Position numbers and translations under genes: made by a program | The notes under the pieces: model-generated | Told to the model about the DNA's origin: nothing | Seen by the model: the letters and a program-made list of their open reading frames with translations, nothing else | Database searches by the model: none | Assembly (NCBI RefSeq): GCF_032050975.1 | Contig: NZ_CP116967.1 | Coordinates: forward strand, 2,973,001 to 3,037,000 | From: Candidatus Nitrospira allomarina | GTDB taxonomy: Bacteria > Nitrospirota > Nitrospiria > Nitrospirales > UBA8639 | Length of the DNA: 64,000 nucleotides | Direction: 5' to 3' | Shown here: positions 18,792 through 27,205 of the stretch, one piece after another | How positions within the stretch are numbered: position 1 is the first letter of the stretch | Layout of the letters: each line of letters begins with the position of its first letter

Positions 18792-19655
18792 TTAATGAGA
18801 AGAATGAGATTCCTGTATAACCAGGCGAGGAGCAAAGGAAAATTCAGCAAGAAATTTTCGAAGGATCGCTTGTTCCAGGCGTGAGGGATATTGAGTCGGG
18901 CAGGGCACGCGGAGTAATAAATTAATGCGGCCGGGTTCCGGCAACTGAATCGTGACCCGTGGTTCCACGGAGGGGGAGTCCAACCACAACTTGCCTTCGA
19001 GTTTTTTAAGATAGGTTCTGGCTTCTTCGATATACGGCGCGGCTTCTTCCTCGCCGGCCTGCAGCAGCAGACGTTCGGCAGTTTTCCAGTCATCATCGGT
19101 ACTCAGCGGGACCGTCACAATATGAAGGCGGTATTTTTTGGTATAGGTTTCATTGGTTAAGGGGTGATCGAAAATAAAGCTGTTGGGGATGACCATGGCC
19201 CGGCCGGTATATTGGTGAGAGGTTTGCCCAGGGCCGATTTCCAACACTGTGGTGGTCAGGGCATTGTGGTCGACCACGTTTCCGCGAATCCCTCCGATTT
19301 CGATCCGATCACCCAAGGAATAGGCTTTGGTCAACACCCGGAGTCCTGAGCCGCTCAAACAGTCAATGATTTCCTTGGTGGCCAGGACGAAGGCCACGGC
19401 GACGGCAAAGACGGAGACGGCAAAGGTTTGGAGTTGCGGGGCCCAAATGAAAATCATCCCGAGGATAAACAGAAGAAGCAGGCCATTTCTGAGGTTGACC
19501 GCCCACCGTCTCCGTGTTTCCACGGAAAGCTCCGTTGACCGAAAGAGACTGTGGTGAATCCCCATCCTGACGATGATAATGATTAACAAGAGAAAGAACG
19601 TACTCAGGCCGTACCGGATAAATATGTCACCGGGTGAATCTAGGATTTGTTCCAC
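18792..19655 (-). CDS. MscS-family mechanosensitive channel
   Basis: 287 residues with an N-terminal periplasmic start and about three transmembrane helices (STFFLLLIIIIVRMGI; LLLLFILGMIFIWAPQ; FAVSVFAVAVAFVLAT). The Ala/Gly-rich pore-lining helix and KEIIDCLSGSGLRVLTKAYSLGDRIEIGG lead into the conserved MscS beta domain. NVVDHNALTTTVLEIGPG and VIPNSFIFDHPL match the family. The GTG start at 19655 is chosen because GAGGAG lies 6 nt upstream. It would open under membrane tension to release solutes during osmotic downshock. It lies upstream of the trehalose/GlgE genes on the same strand but 184 bp away, so co-transcription is uncertain. Confidence 0.9.
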   Translation of the reverse strand: MEQILDSPGDIFIRYGLSTFFLLLIIIIVRMGIHHSLFRSTELSVETRRRWAVNLRNGLLLLFILGMIFIWAPQLQTFAVSVFAVAVAFVLATKEIIDCLSGSGLRVLTKAYSLGDRIEIGGIRGNVVDHNALTTTVLEIGPGQTSHQYTGRAMVIPNSFIFDHPLTNETYTKKYRLHIVTVPLSTDDDWKTAERLLLQAGEEEAAPYIEEARTYLKKLEGKLWLDSPSVEPRVTIQLPEPGRINLLLRVPCPTQYPSRLEQAILRKFLAEFSFAPRLVIQESHSSH

Positions 19656-19934
19656 GTGTGGCTCCTCATGACGTATGTGTGGTCTGGACGCGTTGGGATC
19701 AATTCGACAGGCATAACGGTCTCAGGCATCATTCCAGGTCTGCCCGATTGTGGGAAAAGGGGTATGCCGAAACGTTTGCAGATGAACGAGGAACACAGGT
19801 GAATCACGATCCAACGAGTCAGGCTGAAGGCGAATGGCTAAGAGCTGTGAGCAGGCAGATCCGATTGAGAAATGCCAACCGACTTCTCCAGATCATACTG
19901 TATTTGTTCTCCTAATCAAAGGGGTTTGCAGGAG

Positions 19935-20429
19935 TCACCGAGCTTGAGAACTATTCCTCCTTTCGTGGTCCTGAAAGAACAGGTCCCCCTTGGTCAGACG
20001 GTGCCCCTCAAGGTGGCTGTGGACTGAAAGATGAGGTGGAGGATTTCTGTCTGCCATGGAAGATTTCTGTTTTTCCTCTTTGGCCAGGGAGAGGGCTTGA
20101 TGGGCATCCGTTTGTGCCAACATAATTAATCGGGTGGCCATGGAATAATCTCGAGCCCAGAACATTTTTCTGGTTTGTGCAAGAAATTCTTCTTCTCCGA
20201 TTGTCAGCTCACTTTCCGCTAAACTGTAGAGATCAGGTGCGAAAATCAAGGCTCCTTCCCTCCTGGCATGTTCCACCGCTTGACGGGCTTTGTGTAATTC
20301 GTGAATCGGGGGATCCTGACAGCCGGTCATTAGGACACTCAAGCAGAACAAGGCCGCATATATTCCCGCAGGGGAACGCCTCTCCGTCCTGACAACGAAC
20401 TTCCATATAGGGATTTTCTCTTCTCGCAA
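19935..20429 (-). CDS. DUF4398-like lipoprotein
   Basis: 164 residues. A basic N-terminus and hydrophobic stretch AALFCLSVLMTGC form a lipoprotein signal with the acylated Cys near residue 37. The mature part HELHKARQAVEHARREGALI, FAPDLYSLAESELTIGEEEF and a further Ala/Glu helix match the DUF4398 pattern of short helical repeats seen in envelope lipoproteins near OmpA-like proteins. The C-terminal 40 residues are polar. The start is TTG at 20429 with AAGG 8 nt upstream; no in-frame ATG lies between it and the lipobox. It is divergent from the Crp/Fnr gene at 20948. Function unknown. Confidence 0.72.
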   Translation of the reverse strand: MREEKIPIWKFVVRTERRSPAGIYAALFCLSVLMTGCQDPPIHELHKARQAVEHARREGALIFAPDLYSLAESELTIGEEEFLAQTRKMFWARDYSMATRLIMLAQTDAHQALSLAKEEKQKSSMADRNPPPHLSVHSHLEGHRLTKGDLFFQDHERRNSSQAR

Positions 20430-20947
20430 AACGGGACCTTGCTCTTACACGTTTCCTGGGGTAGGCCGGGAGTGATGTTTTTTGAAATCACTGTCTGATA
20501 TAGCAAATCCTACGCCAATACCAAATGGCGAATGGCTGTTGATAGATACCGGATTTTCAACTATTTTTCCTGAAAGGGGCCCGATGTGGGGAACAGTTTG
20601 GCCCATGGTTGGACCCTTTGTCCCGATCTGGTTAGTGAAGGAGATGAGGCCACAGGGGGTAATGGTGATCATTCGCCGGGGAGAGCCTGTTTGCCTTAGG
20701 GACCGTGTGCGAGGAGATGGCAGTATGTCCGAGACCAATCGTCTGCCTTGGAATATCCTACAGAAAGGCAAATGGGCGGAAAATTATGGGGGTCGGGGTG
20801 AAAGGTCGCCGACAAGAATTGTCCTATCAAATCAGTAAGAGGCTTGATTCGATGATTGAACCTATGGAAAAATAAACGGCATTAATCGGCGTCTTGCACG
20901 AATCCCTCCCTTCCCCCTAATCTCAGGTCTTTCAAAGGAGATAGCCT
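20430..20947. other. Divergent intergenic region
   Basis: About 520 bp between a minus-strand lipoprotein gene and a plus-strand Crp/Fnr gene. Frames of 108 and 118 codons overlap on opposite strands here. Neither shows a family signature, and I treat both as chance. Promoters for both neighbours should lie inside. No clear palindromic operator was found. Confidence 0.45.
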
Positions 20948-21601
20948 ATGGAAGGCAAGTCGGAATCGCAGTTTAATTCTCAAGTGTTCCTCAAAAAAGT
21001 CGGAAGCGGTAAAACGAATTTGAGGTCTTCCCAGAAGCAGGTTATCTTTTCGCAAGGAGAGAAGGCAGAGGCCGTATTTTTTATTCAGTCGGGCCAGGTC
21101 AAGCTGACCGTGGTTTCGAAGGAGGGGAAAGAAGCCGTCGTTGCCATACTGGAGTCGGGGGCTTTTTTGGGGGAGGGCTGTCTCGCCGGACAGCTGGTGT
21201 ATATGGCTACGGCGACCGCCCTGGAAGAATCCACTCTCGTCCGTGTTGACAAACAGGTGATGATCCGATTGCTTCACGACGAACCCGCTTTCTCCAAAAT
21301 GTTCATGGCTCATCTCTTGTCCCGCAACATCCGCATTCAGGAGGATTTGGTCGATCAGCTCTTTAATTCGGCTGAGAAGCGGCTGGCGCGCATATTGCTG
21401 CTGATGGCCCATTTTGGGAAAGAAGGCAAGCCGGAGGCGGTCATTGCGAAAATCAATCAGGAAACGCTCGCCGAAATGATCGGTACCACGCGATCTCGCG
21501 TCAGTTTTTTTCTTAATAAGTTTCGCAAACTGGGCTTCATTGATTACAACGGCGGAATGCACGTGCATAGCTCCCTCCTCAATGTCGTTCTCCACGACTA
21601 A
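20948..21601 (+). CDS. Crp/Fnr-family transcriptional regulator, paralogue 1
   Basis: 217 residues. The cyclic-nucleotide-binding-like beta-roll (about 15-115) has VIFSQGEKAEAVFFIQSGQV and KEAVVAILESGAFLGEGCLA. A long dimer helix (IRIQEDLVDQLFNSAEKRLA) and a C-terminal winged helix (QETLAEMIGTTRSRVSFFLN as recognition region) follow. The phosphate-binding RxSE pattern of true cAMP receptors is absent, and there is no N-terminal Fnr cysteine cluster, so the signal is unknown. AAAGGAG precedes the ATG. It closely resembles the protein at 27643-28308, especially over the last 100 residues, indicating a local duplication or common import. Confidence 0.93.
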   Translation: MEGKSESQFNSQVFLKKVGSGKTNLRSSQKQVIFSQGEKAEAVFFIQSGQVKLTVVSKEGKEAVVAILESGAFLGEGCLAGQLVYMATATALEESTLVRVDKQVMIRLLHDEPAFSKMFMAHLLSRNIRIQEDLVDQLFNSAEKRLARILLLMAHFGKEGKPEAVIAKINQETLAEMIGTTRSRVSFFLNKFRKLGFIDYNGGMHVHSSLLNVVLHD

Positions 21602-21684
21602 GGTTTTCATTTATTATCGCGGCGTCAGATTGGTAAACCCCAACTCGTCGGTTTTTGGCTCATCCACGCTTATTCCCTCTAGAT

Positions 21685-21704
21685 TGAGCAATTCTGATCA
21701 GCAT
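21685..21704 (+). repeat. Intergenic repeat copy E (degenerate)
   Basis: TGAGCAATTCTGATCAGCAT, the most divergent of five similar 20-bp motifs in the 21.7-28.4 kb region. It lies 83 nt after the Crp/Fnr paralogue 1 stop and 114 nt before the DUF1499 gene, in the same orientation as the other copies. Confidence 0.5.
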
Positions 21705-21818
21705 TCTGCAGATTATCCTGCCAGAATGGACTTCTCTATTGCCAGGGGCCAATGTTCTGGCTGGCTGAAATCGAACTCAATCTAGGAACCTATCGTCGGA
21801 GAAAGGATAACTGGTTTT

Positions 21819-22271
21819 ATGATGATTATGTTGTCGCAGAAAATGATTTTGATGGCTCTGATATTCTTGGCCACGATGGCCCATGGAAGGACAGAAAGGG
21901 AACTGACGATGAAAGATCATCGCCTCAACCCGTGCCCCGATAGTCCCAATTGCGTCTTCACGTTTAGTGAGTCGGAAAAACATGCAATCGCCCCCTATCG
22001 ATTCAAGAAAACATTGAATGAGGCCAAAGGGGCTGTGAAACAGGTGTTCAGTGAATTGAGTCGCACGGAGTTGGTTCAGGAAGGGGAGATCTTCCTTCAT
22101 TACGAAGTCAGAAGTTTCCTGTTTCGCTTTGTTGATGATGTCGAGATTCTGTTTGATGACGCGGCAAAGACCATTCATTTCCGATCGGCATCACGGGTAG
22201 GGTATTCCGATTTTGGTGTCAACCGGGAGCGAATGGAGAAAGTTCGAAGTCTGCTGGAGGGACGCCTTTAG
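21819..22271 (+). CDS. DUF1499-family protein
   Basis: 150 residues. A hydrophobic N-terminus (MMIMLSQKMILMALIFLATM) suggests a signal peptide or anchor. The DUF1499 core follows: LNPCPDSPNCVFTFSESEKH, a middle segment, and RFVDDVEILFDDAAKTIHFR followed by SASRVGYSDFGVNRERM near the C-terminus. All the usual conserved blocks are visible, so the gene looks intact. The family's biochemical role is unknown to me. It stands alone between two intergenic repeats. AAGGAT lies about 11 nt before the ATG, a weak spacing. Confidence 0.85.
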   Translation: MMIMLSQKMILMALIFLATMAHGRTERELTMKDHRLNPCPDSPNCVFTFSESEKHAIAPYRFKKTLNEAKGAVKQVFSELSRTELVQEGEIFLHYEVRSFLFRFVDDVEILFDDAAKTIHFRSASRVGYSDFGVNRERMEKVRSLLEGRL

Positions 22272-22648
22272 CCACGTGTGGGCTAAACAAACAATCCGCA
22301 ACGTCTGAAGGGAGTCGGGAAACAACCTCTTTCCGCCATCAGCCTCCCGGCTCGTCAAAACGCGCAGTGAGAAACAAAGTGCTCATCGCTTAGCGAGGGA
22401 GGGATTTCCGACGGGGCCATTGAATATTGTAAAAATTTCGCTGCTTCATCGGTTTAAGAGTCAACGGGCCTATGGGTCAATATGTCATGGAAATTACTAA
22501 TATTTAACACTCCCTGAGACTATATGCCTCACGGGAGCCTGGCCGGACTTAATTATCCCTTGACTGGTTGAACGTCTTGTCCCTACCGGACTGTTTCTCC
22601 TGCCAGAATGCTTAGAGGTTCCTTCCGCATGTGAATCATTCAAATCTG
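22272..22648. other. Intergenic region before repeat copy A
   Basis: Nearly 380 bp with no gene recognised. It contains a small TCGC-TTA-GCGA stem at about 22387-22397 and an A/T-rich patch near 22480-22510. Confidence 0.4.
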
Positions 22649-22668
22649 AGCAATGTTGACCAGACACC
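22649..22668 (+). repeat. Intergenic repeat copy A
   Basis: TGAGCAATGTTGACCAGACA, 77 nt before the sigma-54 activator start. The 19 nt to its left also resemble copy B (both begin CATGT and run into AATC before TGAG). CATAATA follows about 15 nt downstream, at nearly the same offset as CATAxT in copies B and C. Confidence 0.7.
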
Positions 22669-22745
22669 TTGATGTCTCCTCCATAATACTAATCGCCTCA
22701 GGTAGGCAACCCTCCTCCTTATAACCTGAACTAATACGAGGTGAG

Positions 22746-23636
22746 ATGATGGATCGCAGAGTCTCCCGTTTAGTGCAGAACTCATTCCAATTAGGGTCCC
22801 ATGAGGAGAACAGCCAACTTCGCGAACCTCAATCGCCGGAAAACGTAGATCTCCAGGAGACAATCAAAGGCCGTCATGCTTTTGGCGAAATGGTGGGTGT
22901 CAGTCGAGATTTCAAGCAGGCTTTGGCGCTGGGAGAAGCCGTCGCACCCACCGGGGTCAGCGTGTTAATACTGGGAGAGACCGGAACCGGCAAGGAGCTG
23001 TTCGCTCGATACATTCACGAACTGAGCCCCCGTCGACATAAGCCGTTCGTCATCGTCAATTGCGCCTCGCTCCTATCGGAATTAGTAGAGAACGAGGTGT
23101 TTGGTCACAAGAGGGGAGCGTTTACAGGGGCCGAACAATGCTGGCAAGGAAAGTTTGAACTGGCAGATGGAGGAACCCTCTTTCTGGACGAAATCGGGGA
23201 AATGCCCCTTCAAGCGCAAGCCAATTTGTTGTTCCTCCTGCAGGATGGGATAGTCAATCGTGTCGGTAGTTCCCAATCGGGATGGGTTGATGTGCGAATC
23301 ATCGCTGCCACGAATAAGGATTTGACCAAGGCGAAAGCGAAAGGTCGGTTTCGGTCGGATCTGTACCATCGACTTTACGTCTTTCCCATTACCACGCCTC
23401 CGCTTCGCCATCGTCGAAAAGATATCCCACTGTTGGCTCGTTTTTTTATGAAAAAATATTCCATACAATTCAGTCGCCAGTGCGAGGACATTGACCCCGA
23501 ATCGCTGGAGCAGTTGGTTCAGCATTCCTGGCCGGGAAACAGCCGTGAGCTTGAGAACGTGATTGAATGTGCCATGATTCTTTCACAAACACCGCTATTG
23601 AATATTGACGGAACGTCGCTGAATATTTTTCATTGA
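22746..23636 (+). CDS. Minimal sigma-54-dependent activator (AAA+ domain only)
   Basis: 296 residues. The AAA+ core of bacterial enhancer-binding proteins is complete: Walker A GETGTGKE (77-84), the sigma-54-contacting loop GAFTGA (124-129), Walker [11 protein letters not shown] (143-152), [20 protein letters not shown], the arginine-finger region [14 protein letters not shown] and [13 protein letters not shown]. It has only about 45 residues before the core, so no receiver or GAF sensor. It ends 20 residues after the AAA+ lid, so it lacks the Fis-type helix-turn-helix used to bind enhancers. No such sequence was found in the following frames. Activators without a DNA-binding domain are known (Helicobacter FlgR, Chlamydia AtoC-like). 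A truncated pseudogene is the alternative. GAGGTGAG precedes the start. Confidence 0.85.
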   Translation: MMDRRVSRLVQNSFQLGSHEENSQLREPQSPENVDLQETIKGRHAFGEMVGVSRDFKQALALGEAVAPTGVSVLILGETGTGKELFARYIHELSPRRHKPFVIVNCASLLSELVENEVFGHKRGAFTGAEQCWQGKFELADGGTLFLDEIGEMPLQAQANLLFLLQDGIVNRVGSSQSGWVDVRIIAATNKDLTKAKAKGRFRSDLYHRLYVFPITTPPLRHRRKDIPLLARFFMKKYSIQFSRQCEDIDPESLEQLVQHSWPGNSRELENVIECAMILSQTPLLNIDGTSLNIFH

Positions 23637-23957
23637 GAGGAAGCACTCCGGCAATCACAGAATCTAAAAAATTCGGTAATGCACCGAATCTAATCGGTAT
23701 GAGGTACATGGCACATTGATGAGTCAGGAGGTGCCGCACCATGAGAGGGTGTGAAACCTGGCATCCTTCCCAATTTCTTGAAATACGAGGCTTGTTGGGA
23801 CTCGGACACCAATTCGAAAGCAGGGTGGCGTCCAAGGCGTCATGCGAGAGCAAAACCCTGGATTGCACCTTTCCTGGTTCCTTTGCATGTCTCTCCTTTT
23901 GGCCGCAAATTTTTCCCAAAGATGAATCCGATCCGAACACCAAACCAGGAGAACACC
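23637..23957. other. Intergenic region with small hairpin
   Basis: 320 bp. ATTCGGT-AATGC-ACCGAAT at 23671-23689 is a perfect 7-bp stem with a 5-nt loop, 35 nt beyond the activator stop. It lacks a T tract, so it may be a weak transcript-end hairpin. Long frames covering this region look like chance. Confidence 0.4.
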
Positions 23958-24125
23958 ATGACACGCTACAATTACAATTTACAATGCTGGGTGGCGGACC
24001 ACATCATTCAACGCTGCACGCATCCCGATCAGATGGCCTGTGGATGCCGCGGGAGGAGATTTCAGGGACTCACCGAACAAGAGGCCGTGGAAGTCATGTC
24101 CGAGACACTAAAAAAGAGGGCATAA
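23958..24125 (+). CDS. Small cysteine-containing protein, 55 residues
   Basis: Starts MTRYNYNLQCWVADHIIQRC; Cys also at GCRG, and the C-terminus is a charged helix (LTEQEAVEVMSETLKKRA). The four cysteines (about 10, 20, 27, 29) could bind metal or form disulfides. AGGAGAACACC immediately before ATG is a strong ribosome site and is almost identical to the leader of the gene at 24714. The stop TAA shares one base with the next start (TAATG). No family recognised. Confidence 0.6.
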   Translation: MTRYNYNLQCWVADHIIQRCTHPDQMACGCRGRRFQGLTEQEAVEVMSETLKKRA

Positions 24126-24232
24126 TGTATCGAATCGCCGATCAGGAGGGATTCTTTAAGCAAGTGATATTGGACCACCTGACCACACGAAAGGATGAGA
24201 CTCATGAAGATCCCACAGACACAAACAGTTAA
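24125..24232 (+). CDS. Tiny coupled ORF, 35 residues
   Basis: MYRIADQEGFFKQVILDHLT followed by a polar acidic tail. Its ATG overlaps the previous stop by one base, and GAGGG lies 5 nt upstream, so coupled translation is plausible. Unknown function; too short to exclude chance. Confidence 0.4.
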   Translation: MYRIADQEGFFKQVILDHLTTRKDETHEDPTDTNS

Positions 24233-24308
24233 ACAAAGCTATCGAGTTTCACAAGCTGTCCATGACGAGCGAACAAATTGGATTACTGGAAAATCCAGCT
24301 TCGGGTAG
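24204..24308 (+). CDS. Tiny overlapping ORF, 34 residues
   Basis: Starts MKIPQTQTVKQSYRVSQAVH and ends ITGKSSFG. It overlaps the previous ORF by 29 nt in another frame and has AAAGGA 8 nt before its ATG. The polar composition and ribosome site make it a candidate only. No family recognised. Confidence 0.3.
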   Translation: MKIPQTQTVKQSYRVSQAVHDERTNWITGKSSFG

Positions 24309-24458
24309 GTAAGCCCGACTACCAATCTTTCATCTTCTTAAGCCTTCCAACATCAGTACGGGATCGATGGGACGCTTGACTGAACCTCTTGTGGCGGCGG
24401 GGTCGCTTCTCCGAACCGAAACAACCGCGGTCACGCACTCATGTTAATTCTTGCAATC
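24309..24458. other. Intergenic region before repeat copy B
   Basis: No gene recognised in this part of the roughly 400-bp spacer between the tiny ORFs and the 24714 gene. Repeat copy B follows. Confidence 0.35.
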
Positions 24459-24478
24459 TGAGCAATATTGAACAGACA
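24459..24478 (+). repeat. Intergenic repeat copy B
   Basis: TGAGCAATATTGAACAGACA, 235 nt before the start at 24714. Similarity to copy C extends downstream: GGCCTT and CATAxTG occur at the same offsets from the motif in both. Confidence 0.7.
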
Positions 24479-24713
24479 GGGCCAGGCCTTCCCGCCATAC
24501 TGGGCAATCATCTGAAGATGAGGGATCCCAGTGGTGTTCAAAAACCGAACAGGTATTATCGCATGGGAGCTCATTCCAGAATAGTCAAACATCATGCATC
24601 CACGTGTGCGTTGAATCAGCACCTCTATAATCTGGAAACAGGCCGGTAAAGATGAAGACGCTTCGAACACAATCGATATATATATGGTCTTATTCGCCTG
24701 AAAGGAGAACACC

Positions 24714-25646
24714 GTGAAAACGCTAACTTCTTCAGTCAATGGGCTGGCGACGACTCAAGATGAATTCCTGGAAAGTATTTCGGCGGATTTTCCGTTTTTC
24801 CTGGAACGGTCATCGGGCATTATCAAACGAAATTTACAGGACACGGGGCAATGGGTCGACGACACCTCACATGAAAAATCGCTTCGCAGGCTGTCCTTTG
24901 ACCTGATTGTCTGGTTTATTGAGTATTGCCCATCTCAATTGCCGGGTCATCCAACGGTGTTGTTGGACGGCTTTATTTCGGATTTCCTTGAAAGATTCCA
25001 GGAATCACACATTCCGCTGACTTCCAATTCCATTTTGTATCGATTTATTGAAGGACTGCTCCGCCGTGCTGTGGTAAGCCATGATGCCCTCATTTGTCTG
25101 TTCTATCATTTTTATGGCATGAAACCCGCCGAGGTGGGTCTTTTTCTGGGATTGGAAAAAGGAGAAACGCTGCAGATTTATAAGGGTTTCGAACGGTGGG
25201 GGCAAAAGGGATGGTACCAGGCGGTTGAAGGAATCGGATTGACCAACCGGGAAATGTACTCATTAGCCGAGACGCAACGGAGTCAACCTGAAGTCTTCCA
25301 TGAGGACATCCGAAGAATTCTGAGGACGTTATCGCCTTTTTACCGTAAAAGTGATCCTCAGTATAACCGGTGTGTGAAAGAGGAAAATTGGTATGAGATG
25401 TTCAGGGAGGGGTATGGATCCGAGTACCGTATGTGGCATTTACCGTTATGCCAGTCCTGTATGAACACTATTGCCAAGTTTAGAGGCGTATTTTGGCTCA
25501 ATGCCACCATGCCATCACAACTGCATCTGCATATCTCCCCTCATACCCTGAAAAAAGAAAAGGGCCGCTGGCCTTCCGTGGCGGGGAACCTCCCTTCTTC
25601 GAGAAGCAGTCACTCCCAGTGCCCTGAAGACATGCAAGGGGCCTGA
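24714..25646 (+). CDS. Orphan regulator-like protein with sigma region 4-like helix-turn-helix and CxxC
   Basis: 310 residues. I do not recognise a named family. Residues about 125-165 (DALICLFYHFYGMKPAEVGL, then FLGLEKGETLQIYKGFERW) have the spacing of a sigma-70 region 4.2 helix-turn-helix: an acidic/hydrophobic helix, a turn before 'AEVGLFLGL', and a recognition helix ending in an aromatic-basic pair. The upstream 110 residues are helical and could be a degenerate region 2. Cys220 and the pair Cys246-Cys249 (LPLCQSCM) could form a metal or redox site like those of zinc-binding anti-sigma domains. The last 50 residues are polar and low in structure. GTG start with AAAGGAG six bases upstream. 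A DNA-binding role is inference. Confidence 0.7.
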   Translation: MKTLTSSVNGLATTQDEFLESISADFPFFLERSSGIIKRNLQDTGQWVDDTSHEKSLRRLSFDLIVWFIEYCPSQLPGHPTVLLDGFISDFLERFQESHIPLTSNSILYRFIEGLLRRAVVSHDALICLFYHFYGMKPAEVGLFLGLEKGETLQIYKGFERWGQKGWYQAVEGIGLTNREMYSLAETQRSQPEVFHEDIRRILRTLSPFYRKSDPQYNRCVKEENWYEMFREGYGSEYRMWHLPLCQSCMNTIAKFRGVFWLNATMPSQLHLHISPHTLKKEKGRWPSVAGNLPSSRSSHSQCPEDMQGA

Positions 25647-25803
25647 GGTAATGGGTAAAGGCAGTTGAAAAAGGATTGAATGAAAAAGCAATTCTCCCGC
25701 ATATCAAGAAAACATTGTACGGATAAGGAACGACATTCAATGGCAAATGACAGCTTGTGTGTCCCGGCATAGGCTACGATCACTCGGAGTGGGAGAACTT
25801 TGG

Positions 25804-26010
25804 ATGAGGGGTTCAATTTCCGGGACACGACGTGATGAACCCACTGGGACAAAAAAAGAGATTGGTGAGTTCGTGAGGAGAGAAGGGCTGGAGCCACTCG
25901 TTGAAAAGATCCAGGAGGATGGAGCGACCCTGGCTGTAGTAGGTCTCATGGAAAAGGGTGCTGCGAAAGTCTCACTTGCATACCGATTCACTACGCTCGC
26001 CACGTTATGA
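25804..26010 (+). CDS. Possible 68-residue hypothetical protein
   Basis: MRGSISGTRRDEPTGTKKEI followed by a plausible helix (GEFVRREGLEPLVEKIQEDG) and TLAVVGLMEKGAAKV. GGGAG lies 8 nt before the ATG. The opposite-strand frame is Ser/Pro/Thr-rich, as expected for the antisense of a coding sequence, which mildly supports this strand. No family recognised; could be chance. Confidence 0.33.
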   Translation: MRGSISGTRRDEPTGTKKEIGEFVRREGLEPLVEKIQEDGATLAVVGLMEKGAAKVSLAYRFTTLATL

Positions 26011-26423
26011 AACACATTCTCCTCAAACAGATGGAGAAAAAGACCCATCCACTTGTGAAATGTAGAAGTGGGGGCAGACGGCCAGGTCTAATCTGCCTGG
26101 TAGGTCGGGAGGGTTTGTCCTGACCACATCGGTTGGCTGTTGTCAGGGCACCTCAATAACTCGAGTAGGCCATAGCCAGGCTATCCCGGTTATGGTAAGT
26201 CATAAGGTCCGGCACCCTTGCGTGTCTAATCCAGGACTTCACCCTCCTGGAGGATGAATGAACTCACCATTCGGTTATAGGTCGTGTTTGCAATAGCCGT
26301 CCTCGCGCCCGTTATCCTTGAAATTGGCAGGGTTCCAGTCAGATGCTGGACAGTCTATGTCTGAGCAGGCCGTCTTTCCTGAAAGCTCTCCCCCAAATCT
26401 CTTCTTTAAAAAAATCCCCAAAT
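26011..26423. other. Intergenic region before repeat copy C
   Basis: About 410 bp without a gene. A stem CCATAGCC/GGTTATGG (one G-T pair) around a 10-nt loop lies near 26161-26186. Confidence 0.4.
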
Positions 26424-26443
26424 TGAGCAATTTTGACCAGACA
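26424..26443 (+). repeat. Intergenic repeat copy C
   Basis: TGAGCAATTTTGACCAGACA, 109 nt before the csbD-like gene. It shares downstream GGCCTT and CATAxTG with copy B at equal spacing. Confidence 0.7.
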
Positions 26444-26552
26444 TTGTCCGGCCTTGCTTTCATAGTGACCCATCATCGGAAAAAATAGGGGGTCAGGGAC
26501 CGTTCGAGACGGTACTCAGCGGACCCGATTCTTTTATGGAAGGGAGAAAAAT

Positions 26553-26774
26553 ATGAACGGCGATCAACGCAAAGGAGAATGGAAGCAGTTCAAAGGTGAA
26601 CTCAAGCAGCGGTATGGCAAGTTCACCGATGATGCCTTGCAGCAGATTGAAGGAATTGACCTCACGATCCTCGGCAAGGTGCAGGAGCGGTATGGTGACA
26701 AAAAGGATGAACTCCCGAATGGCGCAAGCCGTATGCGGTTGAAATCACAAAGCAAAAGACCTGCTGACGAGTAA
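26553..26774 (+). CDS. CsbD-family stress protein
   Basis: 73 residues. The N-terminal half follows the CsbD pattern (GEWKQFKGELKQRYGKFTDD, then a Gln-rich turn and KVQERYGDKKDEL). The family is small, hydrophilic and induced by general or envelope stress in several bacteria; its biochemical role is unknown. GGAAGGGAG lies upstream at good spacing. The last 20 residues (Arg/Lys/Ser-rich) diverge from the usual short form. A 20-bp repeat motif sits 109 nt upstream. Confidence 0.85.
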   Translation: MNGDQRKGEWKQFKGELKQRYGKFTDDALQQIEGIDLTILGKVQERYGDKKDELPNGASRMRLKSQSKRPADE

Positions 26775-27205
26775 TTTCGAAGGAGAGAGCAGTGCGCAAG
26801 CATTCCATTCAGGCAATGAGAAATTCATGAACATACCCTATCTCATAATTGTGTGCACCGCCTACATGCCGGCTGTGTCCAATTAACCATTTTCTTCTTG
26901 TGCCTTATTTCGATGAGACCAATTAGGTATGCATAAACGAGCGTATGACGATGAACGCCAATATGGCTATTCAGGCCATAGCGAAAATGGTCTCGCTCAC
27001 GAATTAGGTCCCGGGTACTCTGATTCGTTGCTCAAAGGGTCGGAACAGCTTGTCCATCTCAAGAAGGTAGTTTTCAGTGAAAAGTAACTCAGTGAAAGGA
27101 GAAAGCTTTACGCGGAGGGAAGCGCATCGTTCGTTTCGAATTAAAAGGGACGATGCCTCGCAGTCGCATGCAAACCATTTCTGACAGGAAAGGTTGCCTT
27201 TTACA
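26775..27205. other. Intergenic region
   Basis: About 430 bp between csbD-like and receiver genes. No gene, hairpin with T tract or repeat motif copy was recognised. Confidence 0.4.

Noticed and set aside
20445-20838. Overlapping 108- and 118-codon frames on opposite strands
   Set aside because: They compete for the same DNA, neither has a domain signature or convincing ribosome site, and they sit in a divergent promoter region.
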